From Pseudomethylobacillus aquaticus (GTDB taxonomy: Bacteria > Pseudomonadota > Gammaproteobacteria > Burkholderiales > Methylophilaceae), in contig NZ_RJVP01000001.1 in NCBI RefSeq assembly GCF_003730115.1, forward strand, positions 186,001-250,000: a DNA stretch of 64,000 nucleotides, read 5' to 3'. Shown piece by piece: positions 1 to 11,762 of the stretch. Made by a program: the position numbers and the translations under genes. Each line of letters starts with the position of its first letter. Within the stretch, counting starts at the first letter, position 1. The notes under the pieces were generated by a model, which saw nothing but the letters and a program-made list of their open reading frames with translations, searched no databases and was not told the origin of the DNA.

Positions 1-115
1 CCAGCTCGTGCTCGGTGACGCGGTCGCCCGGGAACATCTCGAACGAAGTGATCTTGTTGCGGATCAGTTGATAGATCTCGGCAGTGGTTTTGCGTTTGCC
101 AGGCAGCTTGGTCAT
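1..115 (-). CDS. GntR-family transcriptional regulator, N-terminal part only
   Basis: The gene runs off the left edge; only the first 38 codons are inside the window, starting at an ATG whose complement is at 113-115. The visible residues begin MTKLPGKRKTTAEIYQLIRN and continue through a GDRVTEHELA stretch, which matches the start of the winged-helix DNA-binding domain of GntR/FadR-type regulators (helix 1 and the turn into helix 2). The effector-binding domain is outside the window, so subfamily and ligand cannot be told. It lies downstream of queF on the same strand with a 115-bp gap. A perfect 12-bp palindrome lies 17 bp upstream of the start and may be its own operator (inference). Confidence 0.7.
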   Translation of the reverse strand, partial: MTKLPGKRKTTAEIYQLIRNKITSFEMFPGDRVTEHEL

Positions 116-132
116 GGTGTCATCTCATCAAA

Positions 133-180
133 GTGGCATGCCACGCTGCCCGCCAGTACCAGCAGCGATTGCTGGCGGGC
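133..180. promoter_or_regulatory. Palindrome and hairpin upstream of the GntR gene
   Basis: A perfect palindrome GTGGCATGCCAC lies at 133-144, and beside it is an inverted repeat with 9-bp arms (GCCCGCCAG at 148-156, CTGGCGGGC at 172-180, 15-nt loop). The palindrome is well placed for an autoregulatory operator. The hairpin could end queF transcription, although no T-run follows it on the minus strand. Confidence 0.35.
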
Positions 181-230
181 GGCGATCCGCATGCTGCAGT
201 CCTTGTTCAGGGATGATAAGCCTGAATGGG

Positions 231-665
231 TCAGCCGCGTATGTTGGACTGCAGGTCGAACTGGGACAGCTCCACACGTGGGGCTGCTTGCCAGCCAGCC
301 TGGCGGTATTCGGCCACCACGTTGGTGAAGATACCGCCACGCACGTAGAACTTGGCAGTCAGGCGCATGAAACGCGGCGAGGTCGCGGCGACCAGGTCAT
401 CGAGGATGCGATTGGTGACCGCTTCGTGGAAGCAACCTTCATCACGGAACGACCACATATAGAGCTTCAGGCTCTTCAATTCCACACAGGTCTGGTCTGG
501 GATGTAATCCAGCAGCATGATGGCAAAGTCCGGCTGGCCGGTCTTGGGGCACAGGCAGGTGAATTCGGGCACTTCCATGTGGATATGGAAGTCGCGCTCC
601 GGCTTGGGGTTAGGGAAAGTCTCCAGAGATTTACTGGGCTGGGTGGTTGCGGGTTGACTGGACAT
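231..665 (-). CDS. queF: NADPH-dependent 7-cyano-7-deazaguanine reductase QueF (type I)
   Basis: This cytosolic enzyme reduces preQ0 to preQ1 in queuosine biosynthesis, using NADPH. The 144-residue length fits the short, single-domain (unimodular) type. The sequence has the nucleophile-cysteine motif [13 protein letters not shown] near residues 36-48, the [20 protein letters not shown] substrate-binding segment after it, and the [13 protein letters not shown] tail. It is divergent from smc across an AT-rich intergenic region and is followed by the GntR gene. I saw no preQ1 riboswitch ahead of it. Identification is firm. Confidence 0.95.
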   Translation of the reverse strand: MSSQPATTQPSKSLETFPNPKPERDFHIHMEVPEFTCLCPKTGQPDFAIMLLDYIPDQTCVELKSLKLYMWSFRDEGCFHEAVTNRILDDLVAATSPRFMRLTAKFYVRGGIFTNVVAEYRQAGWQAAPRVELSQFDLQSNIRG

Positions 666-676
666 GTGGGCTACCG

Positions 677-804
677 TATAAATGAATCGATTATTATAAA
701 ACTCCGTGCCGTATTTATAAAATTCAACTTATAAAATCGCAAATAGAATCTAGACAGAATCCAGGTCGCTCATTGATAAAACCTAGTTTATAAAACTTAG
801 CACA
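677..804. promoter_or_regulatory. Divergent queF/smc promoter region with repeated TTATAAAA boxes
   Basis: Four exact copies of TTATAAAA occur at 694-701, 715-722, 729-736 and 788-795, with a one-mismatch copy TGATAAAA at 774-781. Two of the pairs (715/729 and 774/788) have the same 14-bp spacing. The last copy could be the -10 element of smc, which would put the transcript start within a few bases of the smc TTG codon. The boxes may be promoter elements for both genes or sites for a regulator; I do not recognise which. Confidence 0.4.
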
Positions 805-3800
805 TTGCGTCTGACTCAATTAAAACTCGCTGGTTTCAAATCCTTCGTCGATCCGACCACCTTGCATCTGCAAGGCCAGCGTATCGGCGTGGTGGGCCCC
901 AACGGCTGCGGTAAATCCAACATCATGGAAGCCATGCGCTGGGTGCTGGGTGAATCCAGTGCCCGCGAGATGCGCGGCGATACCATGGATGCGGTCATCT
1001 TCAATGGTTCCGGCACGCGCAAGGCCATCTCGCGCGCCAGTGTGGAACTGGTGTTCGATAACAGCCTGGGCAGCGCCAACGGTGAATGGGGCCAATATGC
1101 CGAGATCGCCGTCAAGCGCGTGATCGAGCGCGACAAGGGGTCCAGTTACTACATCAACAACAGTCTGGTGCGCCGCCGTGATGTGGCCGACCTGTTCCTG
1201 GGTACCGGGCTTGGTGGCCGCGCCTATGCCATCATCGGCCAGAACACCATCTCGCGTATCGTCGAAGCCCGCCCGGAAGAGTTGCGCGTGTTCCTGGAAG
1301 AGGCGGCTGGTATCTCCAAATACAAGGAACGCCGCCGTGAGACCGAGCTGCGGCTGCGTGACACGCGCGACAACCTGGCACGTGTGCAGGACATCCTCAC
1401 GGAATTGCAGGCGCAGATCGACAAGCTGGAATCGCAGGCGGCGGTGGCCCGCGAGTACCAGCAATTGCATCAAGCGCTGGCACTGGCGCAGCAACAGCTG
1501 GCCCTGCTGCAACAACGTAAAGCCGCGACGCACTGGGAAAAGACCCGCCAACAGGTGGACAAGCTGCTCAATGCGCTGGAAGCCCATATCGCGGCGTTGC
1601 GCCATCAAGAAAGCCAGCTGGAACAGCGCAGGCAGCAGTTCCAGCAAGCCAGCAGTGCGCTGCAGGCTGCGCAGGCCGGGTACTACGAAGCGAATGCAGC
1701 GCTGGCCAGCCTGGAACAGCAGATACGCCATCACGAAGAAAGCCAGCAGCGCCTGCAACAGCAGATCCAGCTGCTGCAGACCCAGCAGACACGGGTGCAG
1801 ACCCAGCAACAGCAATTACAGGAACGCCAGCACGTTCTGCAGCAGCAAGCCGCGCAGGCTGGTACCACAAGTGCCGCCCTGCAAGCGCGTCTGGATAACT
1901 GCCTGCAAGGCTTGCCCGCACTGGAACAGGCGGCGGGCAGCAGTGCACAGAGACATCATGTCGCACGTCAGGACGCCGAGCGCCAGGAGCAGCAACTGCG
2001 TCTGGAGAAGACCCAGGTCAGCCATCTGCAAACCACGCTCACACGCTTGCAACAGCGTGCCGTGCGGCTGGATCAGGAACGCACGCAGTGGGTGTTGCCG
2101 GATGCCAGCCTCATCGCCGATACCAGCCGCGTGCTGGCCGAGCTTGCTACGCAATTAAGCGGGCTGGAGCAGACGCGTCAGCACAATCAGCAGCAGGAGC
2201 AGCGCTGCCGCGATGCCATCAAGCTGCAACAGGCCACACGCGACCAGGCCAATGCTGCGTTGACGCAATGCAAGGCGCAGGTCGGCAGCCTGCAGAAGAT
2301 CCAGGCGGCAGTCGCCAGCCCGGAAGCCCTGCAACGCTGGCTGGCGCAACATCAGCTGGAACAGCAGCCACGGCTGTGGCAGCACATCCAGATCGCTCCC
2401 GGCTGGGAGCGGGCACTGGAAGCCGTGCTGGGCGCACGCCTGAATGCAGTCCTGGCAGACCACACGCCTGAGCAGCGCCCACCTGCGTCACTGGCCATGC
2501 TGCTGTCGGCCAGTGGTACAGCTAGCGATGCAGCATGCGATGCGGCTATCAGGGATACGACCGCAGCAGCAAACCCGGACCCAGCCAGCTTGCTGGGGCA
2601 ACTGCAGGTCAGTGACGCCAGTCTGCTCAGCGCGCTGGCGAGCTGGTTACAGGGCGTGCAAATCTGTGCAGACCCAGCCAAGCTCTCGGCCATGCGCTCA
2701 GGCTTGCAGCCCGGGCAGGTGTTGGTGACGCGTGATGGCGATATCCACGACCGCCACAGCGTCTGCTTCCATGGCGCTCAGTCCGCCTTGCAAGGCGTGA
2801 TGGAGCGTCAGCGCGAGCTGCAACAGCTGGAAGCCGCTTTGCCAGCCCTGCAGGTGGCCTTGCAAACCGCGCATGGCCAGCTTGCCGAAACGGAGACCGA
2901 GCTGCAACAGCTGCAGCAGCAAGCGCGTCAATGGCAGCAGGCCTGGTCCACGGCCACGCAACAACAGCATCAGCACGACATGCAGCTACAGCGCCTCAAG
3001 CAGCAGCAAACGCATGCCGAGCAGCGCCTGCTGGCCTTGCAGAGCGAGCAGGCCGAATTGCAGCAGCAACTGCAGGAGGCCGATCAGGCATCGTCCCAGC
3101 AGCAGGACAAGATCGCAGCGCTGGAAGCGGGCATGCCTGCCTTGCAAGCGGCCTGGAAGCAAGCGGCGGGCGATGCCGAACGCGCGCAACAGCAAGTGCG
3201 CCAGTTACGCGAGCAACGTCAGCAGCTGGAGCGCGAGCTGCAACAGCAGACATTGTCAGGGACAGTGATCTCGAATCAGATCAACGACCTGAAAGACAGA
3301 CTGAAAGCAGGTGAAGAAGAACTGGCCAGCCTGGCTGTGCAGCAACACAAGCTGCAAACACAATGGCAATCCGCCCCCATGCTGAACCTGCGCGTGGCGC
3401 TGGAGCAGGCGCTGCAGCACAAACAACAGCGTGAAGCCGCGCTGGCAGACAGTCGCAACCAGCTGGCCGAAGTGGAACAGCAGTTACAGGCAGAAGACCG
3501 TAATCGCATGCAGCTGGAGCAGCAATCACACCCGCAGCGTGACCGCCTGGAGCAGGCGCGCCTGCAGGAGCAGCAGGCGAGGCTGGAATTCGAGCAGTTC
3601 CGCGATGCACTGCTGGCTGGCGCGGTGGACCTGGAACAACTGGAAACCAGCCTGCCGCGTGGCGCAGACATCGCCTGGGCGCAGCAGCAGTGCCAACAAT
3701 GGCAGCAGCAGATCGAAGCACTGGGCGCGGTCAACCTGGCTGCCATCAGCGAGCTGGAAAGCCAGCGCGAGCGTCAGCACTATCTGCAAAGTCAATCCAC

Positions 3801-4344
3801 CGATCTGCAGCAGGCCACCGATACGCTGGAAGATGCCATCCGCCGCATAGACCGCGAGACGCGTGCGCGACTGCAGGACACCTTCGACCGCACCAACACG
3901 GAATTCGGCGAACTGTTCAGCGTGCTGTTCGCGGGCGGCCATGCGCGTCTGGAGCTGCTGGGCGACGAGATCCTCGATACTGGTATGCAGGTGTTCGCGC
4001 AGCCACCGGGCAAAAAGAACAGCACCATCCACTTGCTATCGGGTGGCGAGAAAGCGCTGACCGCGCTGGCGCTGGTGTTTGCATTGTTCCGGTTGAACCC
4101 GGCACCGTTCTGCCTGATGGACGAAGTGGACGCGCCACTGGATGACAGCAACACCGAGCGTTTCTGCGCCATGGTGAAAAAAATGTCCGAACGCACACAG
4201 TTTTTGTTTGTGAGTCATAATAAAATAACGATGGAAATGGCGCAGCAGCTGGTCGGCGTGACCATGCAAGAGTCTGGAGTATCGCGCGTGGTCGAGGTGG
4301 ATCTGGCCGCAGCGATGCAATTGCACGAGGAGGTCGCCGCATGA
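805..4344 (+). CDS. smc: Chromosome segregation ATPase SMC
   Basis: Structural maintenance of chromosomes protein, the core of bacterial condensin with ScpA and ScpB. The 1179-residue length is typical. The head has Walker A GPNGCGKS at residues 31-38, the ABC signature SGGEK at about 1079 and Walker B LMDE with Asp1106 and Glu1107. Two very glutamine-rich coiled coils flank a hinge at about residues 505-650. The start is a TTG: the reading MRLTQLKLAGFKSFVDPT is the normal family N-terminus and no in-frame ATG lies upstream. No Shine-Dalgarno sequence is visible before it. It heads a run with zipA, ligA and cysQ. Confidence 0.97.
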   Translation: MRLTQLKLAGFKSFVDPTTLHLQGQRIGVVGPNGCGKSNIMEAMRWVLGESSAREMRGDTMDAVIFNGSGTRKAISRASVELVFDNSLGSANGEWGQYAEIAVKRVIERDKGSSYYINNSLVRRRDVADLFLGTGLGGRAYAIIGQNTISRIVEARPEELRVFLEEAAGISKYKERRRETELRLRDTRDNLARVQDILTELQAQIDKLESQAAVAREYQQLHQALALAQQQLALLQQRKAATHWEKTRQQVDKLLNALEAHIAALRHQESQLEQRRQQFQQASSALQAAQAGYYEANAALASLEQQIRHHEESQQRLQQQIQLLQTQQTRVQTQQQQLQERQHVLQQQAAQAGTTSAALQARLDNCLQGLPALEQAAGSSAQRHHVARQDAERQEQQLRLEKTQVSHLQTTLTRLQQRAVRLDQERTQWVLPDASLIADTSRVLAELATQLSGLEQTRQHNQQQEQRCRDAIKLQQATRDQANAALTQCKAQVGSLQKIQAAVASPEALQRWLAQHQLEQQPRLWQHIQIAPGWERALEAVLGARLNAVLADHTPEQRPPASLAMLLSASGTASDAACDAAIRDTTAAANPDPASLLGQLQVSDASLLSALASWLQGVQICADPAKLSAMRSGLQPGQVLVTRDGDIHDRHSVCFHGAQSALQGVMERQRELQQLEAALPALQVALQTAHGQLAETETELQQLQQQARQWQQAWSTATQQQHQHDMQLQRLKQQQTHAEQRLLALQSEQAELQQQLQEADQASSQQQDKIAALEAGMPALQAAWKQAAGDAERAQQQVRQLREQRQQLERELQQQTLSGTVISNQINDLKDRLKAGEEELASLAVQQHKLQTQWQSAPMLNLRVALEQALQHKQQREAALADSRNQLAEVEQQLQAEDRNRMQLEQQSHPQRDRLEQARLQEQQARLEFEQFRDALLAGAVDLEQLETSLPRGADIAWAQQQCQQWQQQIEALGAVNLAAISELESQRERQHYLQSQSTDLQQATDTLEDAIRRIDRETRARLQDTFDRTNTEFGELFSVLFAGGHARLELLGDEILDTGMQVFAQPPGKKNSTIHLLSGGEKALTALALVFALFRLNPAPFCLMDEVDAPLDDSNTERFCAMVKKMSERTQFLFVSHNKITMEMAQQLVGVTMQESGVSRVVEVDLAAAMQLHEEVAA

Positions 4345-4369
4345 CGATCATAAAAAAAGCAGCCACAAC

Positions 4370-5776
4370 ATGACAGATCTACACCTTGCGCTCATCGCCA
4401 TCGGCATCTTGCTGATCGTCGCCGTGATCGCCTACAACAGCTGGCAGGAAAGGCAGTTACGCCGCCAGGCCAACAGCCTCACCACACCGGAGATCGATCC
4501 GCTCATGGAGGCTGGCCTCACCTTGCGCCAGCGTGAATTGGAACAAGCCGTGCCGCTGGCTGGCCTTTCTGACGTGCATGAATCCTTGTCTGCACATGAC
4601 GATGCGCTGGCAGAAGCCGATTTCGAGGAGTATGTCTCGGAGCCAGTGAAGCGTGGCAGCAAAGTGGCTACGCCAGCCCAGCCTGTGGATGTGCCTGAAT
4701 TTTCTGAACTGCCTGTGCAGCTGGCGCCGGACTTGCCAGCCGAGCCAGCGGTGAGCGCTGCGCATACCGTTAAACCCGACGCTAAAGCTGTCTCCAAACC
4801 CATATCCGAGCCCGTTGCGGCATCCGGCAGCGCTCCTGACCCCCGGCCAGCCGCTGAGCCGGAGGCGCAAGCCCTTGAGCCCCAAATCCCGGCCACCCCA
4901 GCGCTCAAACCATCTAGCGACATCAGTGCGCCTGAACCACTGCCTGCCGGCATCGATCCGCGCATCGACCTCATCGCCCAGTTGCAGTTTGCCAGCATGG
5001 ACGCGCAGCAGCTGCAGGATTTCATGCAGCAACTTACCGATATCGAAAAGCCCTTGCTGGTGTATGGCCGTGGTCGCAACACCGACTGGCAGCTACTGCA
5101 CCGTGACACGCGAGCCCAAGGTTTGCAGCAACTGGCGTGTGCGCTGCAGCTGGCGGATCGTTCCGGCGTCATTTCGACAGCGCTGCTGCAGCGCTTCCAG
5201 TTGCTGATCAATAGCCTCAGCAACAGCCTGGATGCCAAGCTGCAATGGCTGCCTGCGGTCGCCAATGAGGCCGGTCATGCCGAGATCATGCACCACGCAC
5301 AGGCACTGGATGCGTTTTGTGTGGAAGTGGATCAGATGATCAGCCTGCATCTGGTGCCATCCAGCACCTTGCTGGGCAGCAAGCTGCGCGGTCTGGCGGA
5401 AGCCAGCGGCCTGAGCCTGCAGCCAGACGGGAAATTCCACTGGCAGGATGCCGCCGGTCAGACCCAGTTCCTGCTGCAAAGCGAGAGCGGCACCCCCTTC
5501 GATAACGAGACCATGCGGACTGTCATCGTACGTGGCCTGCTGCTCAAGCTGGATATCCCGCATGTCAGCGATAGCCTGGAAGTCTTCAACCGCATGATCC
5601 TGCTGGCACGCCAGATGGAAACCGCGCTGGGTGCGCATCTGGTCGATGACCAGCAGCGCCCGCTCAGCGAAGCCCAGATCGACAAGATCCGCGTGCAGTT
5701 GAAGGCCTTGCATAACAAGATGCTGGCACGTGGCATCACCCCAGGCAGCGCACTCGCGCATCGCCTGTTCTCCTGA
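4370..5776 (+). CDS. zipA: Cell division protein ZipA-like
   Basis: Inner-membrane division protein that ties FtsZ to the membrane. The 468-residue protein has an N-terminal membrane anchor at about residues 5-23 (LALIAIGILLIVAVIAY), a basic stretch, a long Pro/Ala/Glu-rich linker (about 50-200) and a C-terminal domain of about 140 residues that fits the ZipA FtsZ-binding fold. Sequence conservation in this family is low, so the call leans on architecture and on position: ligA follows 27 bp downstream, as in many proteobacteria. It starts 25 bp after smc. It is longer than E. coli ZipA (about 330 residues) because of the linker and an extra segment before the C-terminal domain. Confidence 0.8.
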   Translation: MTDLHLALIAIGILLIVAVIAYNSWQERQLRRQANSLTTPEIDPLMEAGLTLRQRELEQAVPLAGLSDVHESLSAHDDALAEADFEEYVSEPVKRGSKVATPAQPVDVPEFSELPVQLAPDLPAEPAVSAAHTVKPDAKAVSKPISEPVAASGSAPDPRPAAEPEAQALEPQIPATPALKPSSDISAPEPLPAGIDPRIDLIAQLQFASMDAQQLQDFMQQLTDIEKPLLVYGRGRNTDWQLLHRDTRAQGLQQLACALQLADRSGVISTALLQRFQLLINSLSNSLDAKLQWLPAVANEAGHAEIMHHAQALDAFCVEVDQMISLHLVPSSTLLGSKLRGLAEASGLSLQPDGKFHWQDAAGQTQFLLQSESGTPFDNETMRTVIVRGLLLKLDIPHVSDSLEVFNRMILLARQMETALGAHLVDDQQRPLSEAQIDKIRVQLKALHNKMLARGITPGSALAHRLFS

Positions 5777-5794
5777 ACCTGAGCCTTGTTGTGA

Positions 5795-8203
<2,409 letters not shown>

Positions 8204-8210
8204 TGCGCAA

Positions 8211-9071
8211 GTGATTGAAGATAAACAGCCTGTTTCGATCGAGGCGCTGATCCATATCGCCAGGCAGGCGGGCGAGGCCATCATGCAGGTCTATGCCGGT
8301 ACCATTGAGGTGGTGCGCAAGGAAGACCATAGTCCGCTGACACAGGCCGATCTGGCGGCGCACACCTGTATAGAGCAAGGCCTGCTGGCATTGACGCCCA
8401 CACTGCCCGTGCTGTCCGAAGAATCAGCCGCACTGCCTTATAGTGAGCGCAGCCAGTGGACGCATTACTGGCTGGTGGACCCGCTGGATGGCACGCGCGA
8501 ATTCATCAAGCGCAATGGTGAATTCACCGTCAACATCGCGCTGATCAGTGCAGGCCGCCCAGTGATGGGGGTGGTGTACGCGCCTGCGATGGAGGTGCTG
8601 TACTACGCCGATGCACATGGCGCCTACAAACAGACAGGGCAGGCAGATGCCAAGCCCATCCATGCGCGCAGGCTGCCAGGCCATGATCTTAATGCGGGCG
8701 GTTCGAATGCGAGTGGTCTGGTGGTGGCGGGCAGTCGCTCCCACTCCGATCACAGGATGGAAGCTTTTGTGCATGCGCTGCAGCAGCATTTTGGTGAAGT
8801 CAGCCTGTTATCCATGGGCAGTTCATTGAAGATCTGTCTGGTGGCGGAGGGCAGGGCGGATGTCTACCCGCGTCTGGGCCTCACTTCCGAATGGGATACT
8901 GCCGCTGCGCAATGTGTGCTGGAACAAGCAGGCGGACATCTGGTCAATAGGCAGGTCGCTGGCATGCACAGCCTGCCACTACGTTACAACACCAAAGAAT
9001 CATTACTTAACCCTGAGTTTTTTGCATGTGGCGCCACGCTGCATGACTGGAATCAGTATCTGGAGTCATAA
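8211..9071 (+). CDS. cysQ: 3'(2'),5'-bisphosphate nucleotidase CysQ
   Basis: An inositol-monophosphatase-family enzyme that hydrolyses adenosine 3',5'-bisphosphate, the by-product of PAPS-dependent reactions, to AMP. The metal-binding motif WLVDPLDGTREFI, the upstream LSEES and the C-terminal SEWDTAAAQCVLEQAGG are all present. I chose the GTG at 8211 because GAGGAG at 8195-8200 is a good ribosome site for it; an in-frame GTG at 8193, overlapping the ligA stop, is the alternative. The sulfate genes themselves are 40 kb away in this window. Confidence 0.93.
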   Translation: MIEDKQPVSIEALIHIARQAGEAIMQVYAGTIEVVRKEDHSPLTQADLAAHTCIEQGLLALTPTLPVLSEESAALPYSERSQWTHYWLVDPLDGTREFIKRNGEFTVNIALISAGRPVMGVVYAPAMEVLYYADAHGAYKQTGQADAKPIHARRLPGHDLNAGGSNASGLVVAGSRSHSDHRMEAFVHALQQHFGEVSLLSMGSSLKICLVAEGRADVYPRLGLTSEWDTAAAQCVLEQAGGHLVNRQVAGMHSLPLRYNTKESLLNPEFFACGATLHDWNQYLES

Positions 9072-9075
9072 CAAT

Positions 9076-9996
9076 ATGAAAATCGCTTCCACCGTTCTGA
9101 TGCTGGGCCTGCTGGCTGGCCTGCAAACTGTCCATGCTGCCGAGGAGGATGTGGCGACCATGGTCGCGGAATGCAATAAATCCGTGAAGCAGGGGGATGC
9201 TGCCAAAGCCCAGGCCTGGGCCGAGCGTATCCTGAAAGTCGATGCCAAGCAGCGCGATGCCTATCTGTGCAAAGGCCGGGCATTGGGTGCCACAGGCCAA
9301 TTCCCGCAGGCGCTGGATGCCTTGCAGATGGCGGTGAAACTGTCTTCCGCGGCGAACGACCGCATGATCGCGCTCGCCTTGTTGGGTAATGTGCAGAAAT
9401 CCATGAAGAGTTACGAACCGGCACTGGTCAGCTACCGTGACAGCCTGAAGCTGGCACAGCAGGAAAAGAACCGCACCTTCGAGCGCGTATCACTCAACCT
9501 TATCGGTGAGACGCTGATGGACAGTGCGCAATATCAGGCGGCCCTGGACAGTTATATCGCCGGTGACAAGCTTTCTGGCAATGATAACGAGCGCGCAGAC
9601 AACGCCGTGCGCATTGCCGCAGCATCCAGCCAACTGGGCAAGCATGATCAGGCCATCGAGTATCAGATACGCGCCACCTTGATGCTGGAGCGTGCGGGTA
9701 CCCTGGATCAGATCGCCAATGCCAATCTGGAACTGGGTCGCATCTACACGCGTGCCGGTCAATACGAGAACGCCGAGCGTGCGATCAACAAGACGTTGAA
9801 ACTGAGCAAACAAAATGAAGGTCCTTACTGGGAGGCCATGAGTTACTTTTACCTGGCCGAAACCAAGGTCGCCAGTGGTGATAAAACGACTGCGCGCAGC
9901 CTGCTCAATGACATGGCAACCATCGCTGAGCAAATGAATGCCTTCGACCTGCTGGATCAGGCGCGTGCTGCCATTGCCGACCTGTCGAAAAAGTAA
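9076..9996 (+). CDS. Periplasmic or secreted TPR-repeat protein
   Basis: A 306-residue protein with an N-terminal signal peptide (MKIASTVLMLGLLAGLQTVHA, cleavage probably after AHA-like VHA at about residue 21). The rest is a series of about seven tetratricopeptide-like helical pairs (for example AKAQAWAERILKVDAKQRDAY, QFPQALDALQMAVKL, YQAALDSYIAGDKL, QYENAERAINKTLKL). These repeats normally mediate protein-protein contacts. No catalytic domain is visible and I do not recognise a named family. It starts 4 bp after cysQ, so the two are probably cotranscribed. Confidence 0.75.
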   Translation: MKIASTVLMLGLLAGLQTVHAAEEDVATMVAECNKSVKQGDAAKAQAWAERILKVDAKQRDAYLCKGRALGATGQFPQALDALQMAVKLSSAANDRMIALALLGNVQKSMKSYEPALVSYRDSLKLAQQEKNRTFERVSLNLIGETLMDSAQYQAALDSYIAGDKLSGNDNERADNAVRIAAASSQLGKHDQAIEYQIRATLMLERAGTLDQIANANLELGRIYTRAGQYENAERAINKTLKLSKQNEGPYWEAMSYFYLAETKVASGDKTTARSLLNDMATIAEQMNAFDLLDQARAAIADLSKK

Positions 9997-10070
9997 TGGG
10001 GTGATGTAAGGTTCGCGTGTTGTCTGCGACCAAGCGTTATAGTCACCGCGGTAACCTGGAGTCAGACATC

Positions 10071-11051
10071 ATGTGGATCAGCAAGAAACCGGACATCCTC
10101 GCATCGGAGATCACGCCACGCGAGGTGTTCGAGCAGCGCAGGGAATTCATCAAGGCAGCCGGGTTGGGCGCTATCGGTGCTGCGCTGGCCAGTGCCGGCC
10201 TGATGAACAGCACGCGCGCAGAAGCCAACAGCCCGGCAAGCGGGCTGCAAAAGATCAGTGATTTCAAAAAGACCCCATATGGCGCAGGTGAGACCCTGAC
10301 GCCATATGAGGATGTCACCAGCTATAACAACTTCTATGAGTTCGGCACCGGCAAGAGCGACCCCAAGCCGCAATCGCGCCTGTTCAAGCCGCGTCCCTGG
10401 ACGGTGAGCATAGAAGGCGAGGTTAGCAAGCCCAGGACCTTGTCCATTGACGACATCTTCAAGATCGCGCCGCTGGAAGAACGCATCTACCGCATGCGCT
10501 GCGTGGAAGGCTGGTCCATGGTGATCCCCTGGATAGGCCTGCCACTGGCAAGCCTGATCAAATATGCCGAACCCACCGGCAAAGCCAAATATGTGGAATT
10601 CATCTCCCTGGCCGACCCCAAGATGATGCCAGGGGTGAGGGCGCCCATCCTGGATTGGCCGTATGTGGAAGGCCTGCGTATGGATGAAGCCATGAACCCG
10701 CTCACCATCATGGCAGTGGGCCTGTATGGTGAAGTGCTGCCCAACCAGAACGGCGCACCCATGCGCCTGGTGGTGCCGTGGAAATATGGTTTCAAGGGCG
10801 GCAAATCCATCGTCAAGATCCGTTTCACCGACAAGATGCCGCTGACCACCTGGGTGCGTTCTGGCCCGACAGAATACGGTTTCTATGCCAATGTGAACCC
10901 CACGGTGGACCACCCGCGCTGGACCCAGTCCACAGAGCGGCGCATCGGTGGCGGGCTGTTCTCGCCACGCATCAAGACACAGATGTTCAACGGCTATGCC
11001 GACCAGGTGGCCAGCCTGTATACCGGCATGGACCTGCGCAAGAATTTCTGA
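10071..11051 (+). CDS. msrP: Protein-methionine-sulfoxide reductase catalytic subunit MsrP
   Basis: Periplasmic molybdopterin enzyme that repairs oxidised methionines in envelope proteins, receiving electrons from MsrQ. The twin-arginine export signal is seen as [12 protein letters not shown] near residues 22-33, followed by a hydrophobic stretch. The molybdenum-ligating cysteine lies in [14 protein letters not shown]. At 326 residues its length is typical. The start ATG at 10071 follows CTGGAG; an in-frame upstream TTG at 10017 would only extend the cytoplasmic side. The stop overlaps the msrQ start by one base. Confidence 0.96.
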   Translation: MWISKKPDILASEITPREVFEQRREFIKAAGLGAIGAALASAGLMNSTRAEANSPASGLQKISDFKKTPYGAGETLTPYEDVTSYNNFYEFGTGKSDPKPQSRLFKPRPWTVSIEGEVSKPRTLSIDDIFKIAPLEERIYRMRCVEGWSMVIPWIGLPLASLIKYAEPTGKAKYVEFISLADPKMMPGVRAPILDWPYVEGLRMDEAMNPLTIMAVGLYGEVLPNQNGAPMRLVVPWKYGFKGGKSIVKIRFTDKMPLTTWVRSGPTEYGFYANVNPTVDHPRWTQSTERRIGGGLFSPRIKTQMFNGYADQVASLYTGMDLRKNF

Positions 11052-11707
11052 TGGCGGCGCCATTCAAACCCAGCAGCCTGCAGCTTAGCTGGATCAAGCG
11101 CGTGCTGTTCCTGCTGGCCCTGCTGCCATTGGCGCGGCTGATCTGGCTGGGCATGCACGATGCGCTAACGGCCAACCCGATCGAGTTCATCACCCGTTCC
11201 ACCGGTACCTGGGCGCTGGTGATGTTGATGCTGACGCTAAGCATCACGCCGCTGCGCATGCTGACCGGTGTGGCCTGGCCGGTGCAGTTGCGGCGCATGC
11301 TGGGTCTGTTCATGTTCTTTTACGCCTTGCTGCATTTCAGCATCTATCTGTGGCTGGATCACTGGTTCGACCTGATGGCGATAGGCAAGGACATCGCCGA
11401 GCATCCCTATGTGCTGGTCGGCTTTACTTCCTTTGTATTGTCCATCCCGCTGGCGGCCACCTCCAACTCTGCCATGATCCGGCGTCTGAAGACCCGCTGG
11501 AAGACCCTGCACCTGCTGGTTTACCCGATCGCCATCCTGGGTGTGTTGCACTTCTGGTGGCTGGTCAAGAAAGATGTAAGCGAGCCGCTGGTCTATGTGC
11601 TGGTGCTGGCCGCGCTACTGGGCGTGCGACTGTGGTACCGCTATCGGCCTGCAAGCCAGGCAGCTTCCAGAAAGCCGCTGCCAACGAGGATGCCGAAAGC
11701 TGGCTGA
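11051..11707 (+). CDS. msrQ: MsrQ, haem-binding membrane subunit of the MsrPQ system
   Basis: Inner-membrane b-type haem protein of the ferric-reductase-like family that passes electrons from the quinone pool or flavin reductase to MsrP. The 218 residues hold about six hydrophobic helices with the expected histidines in FFYALLHFSIYLWLDH and KTLHLLVYPIAILGVLHF. Translation is probably coupled to msrP through the ATGA overlap. Its identity is supported jointly by sequence and by its neighbour. Confidence 0.95.
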   Translation: MAAPFKPSSLQLSWIKRVLFLLALLPLARLIWLGMHDALTANPIEFITRSTGTWALVMLMLTLSITPLRMLTGVAWPVQLRRMLGLFMFFYALLHFSIYLWLDHWFDLMAIGKDIAEHPYVLVGFTSFVLSIPLAATSNSAMIRRLKTRWKTLHLLVYPIAILGVLHFWWLVKKDVSEPLVYVLVLAALLGVRLWYRYRPASQAASRKPLPTRMPKAG

Positions 11708-11762
11708 CGCGTTGCTGCAGAAACAATAACAACCTACAAAACAACACAAAAAGGGGATCACC

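Noticed and set aside
820-1815. A 331-codon minus-strand frame opposite smc
   Set aside because: Antisense of the coiled-coil and head coding sequence; the Leu/Gln/Arg-rich translation has no family features.
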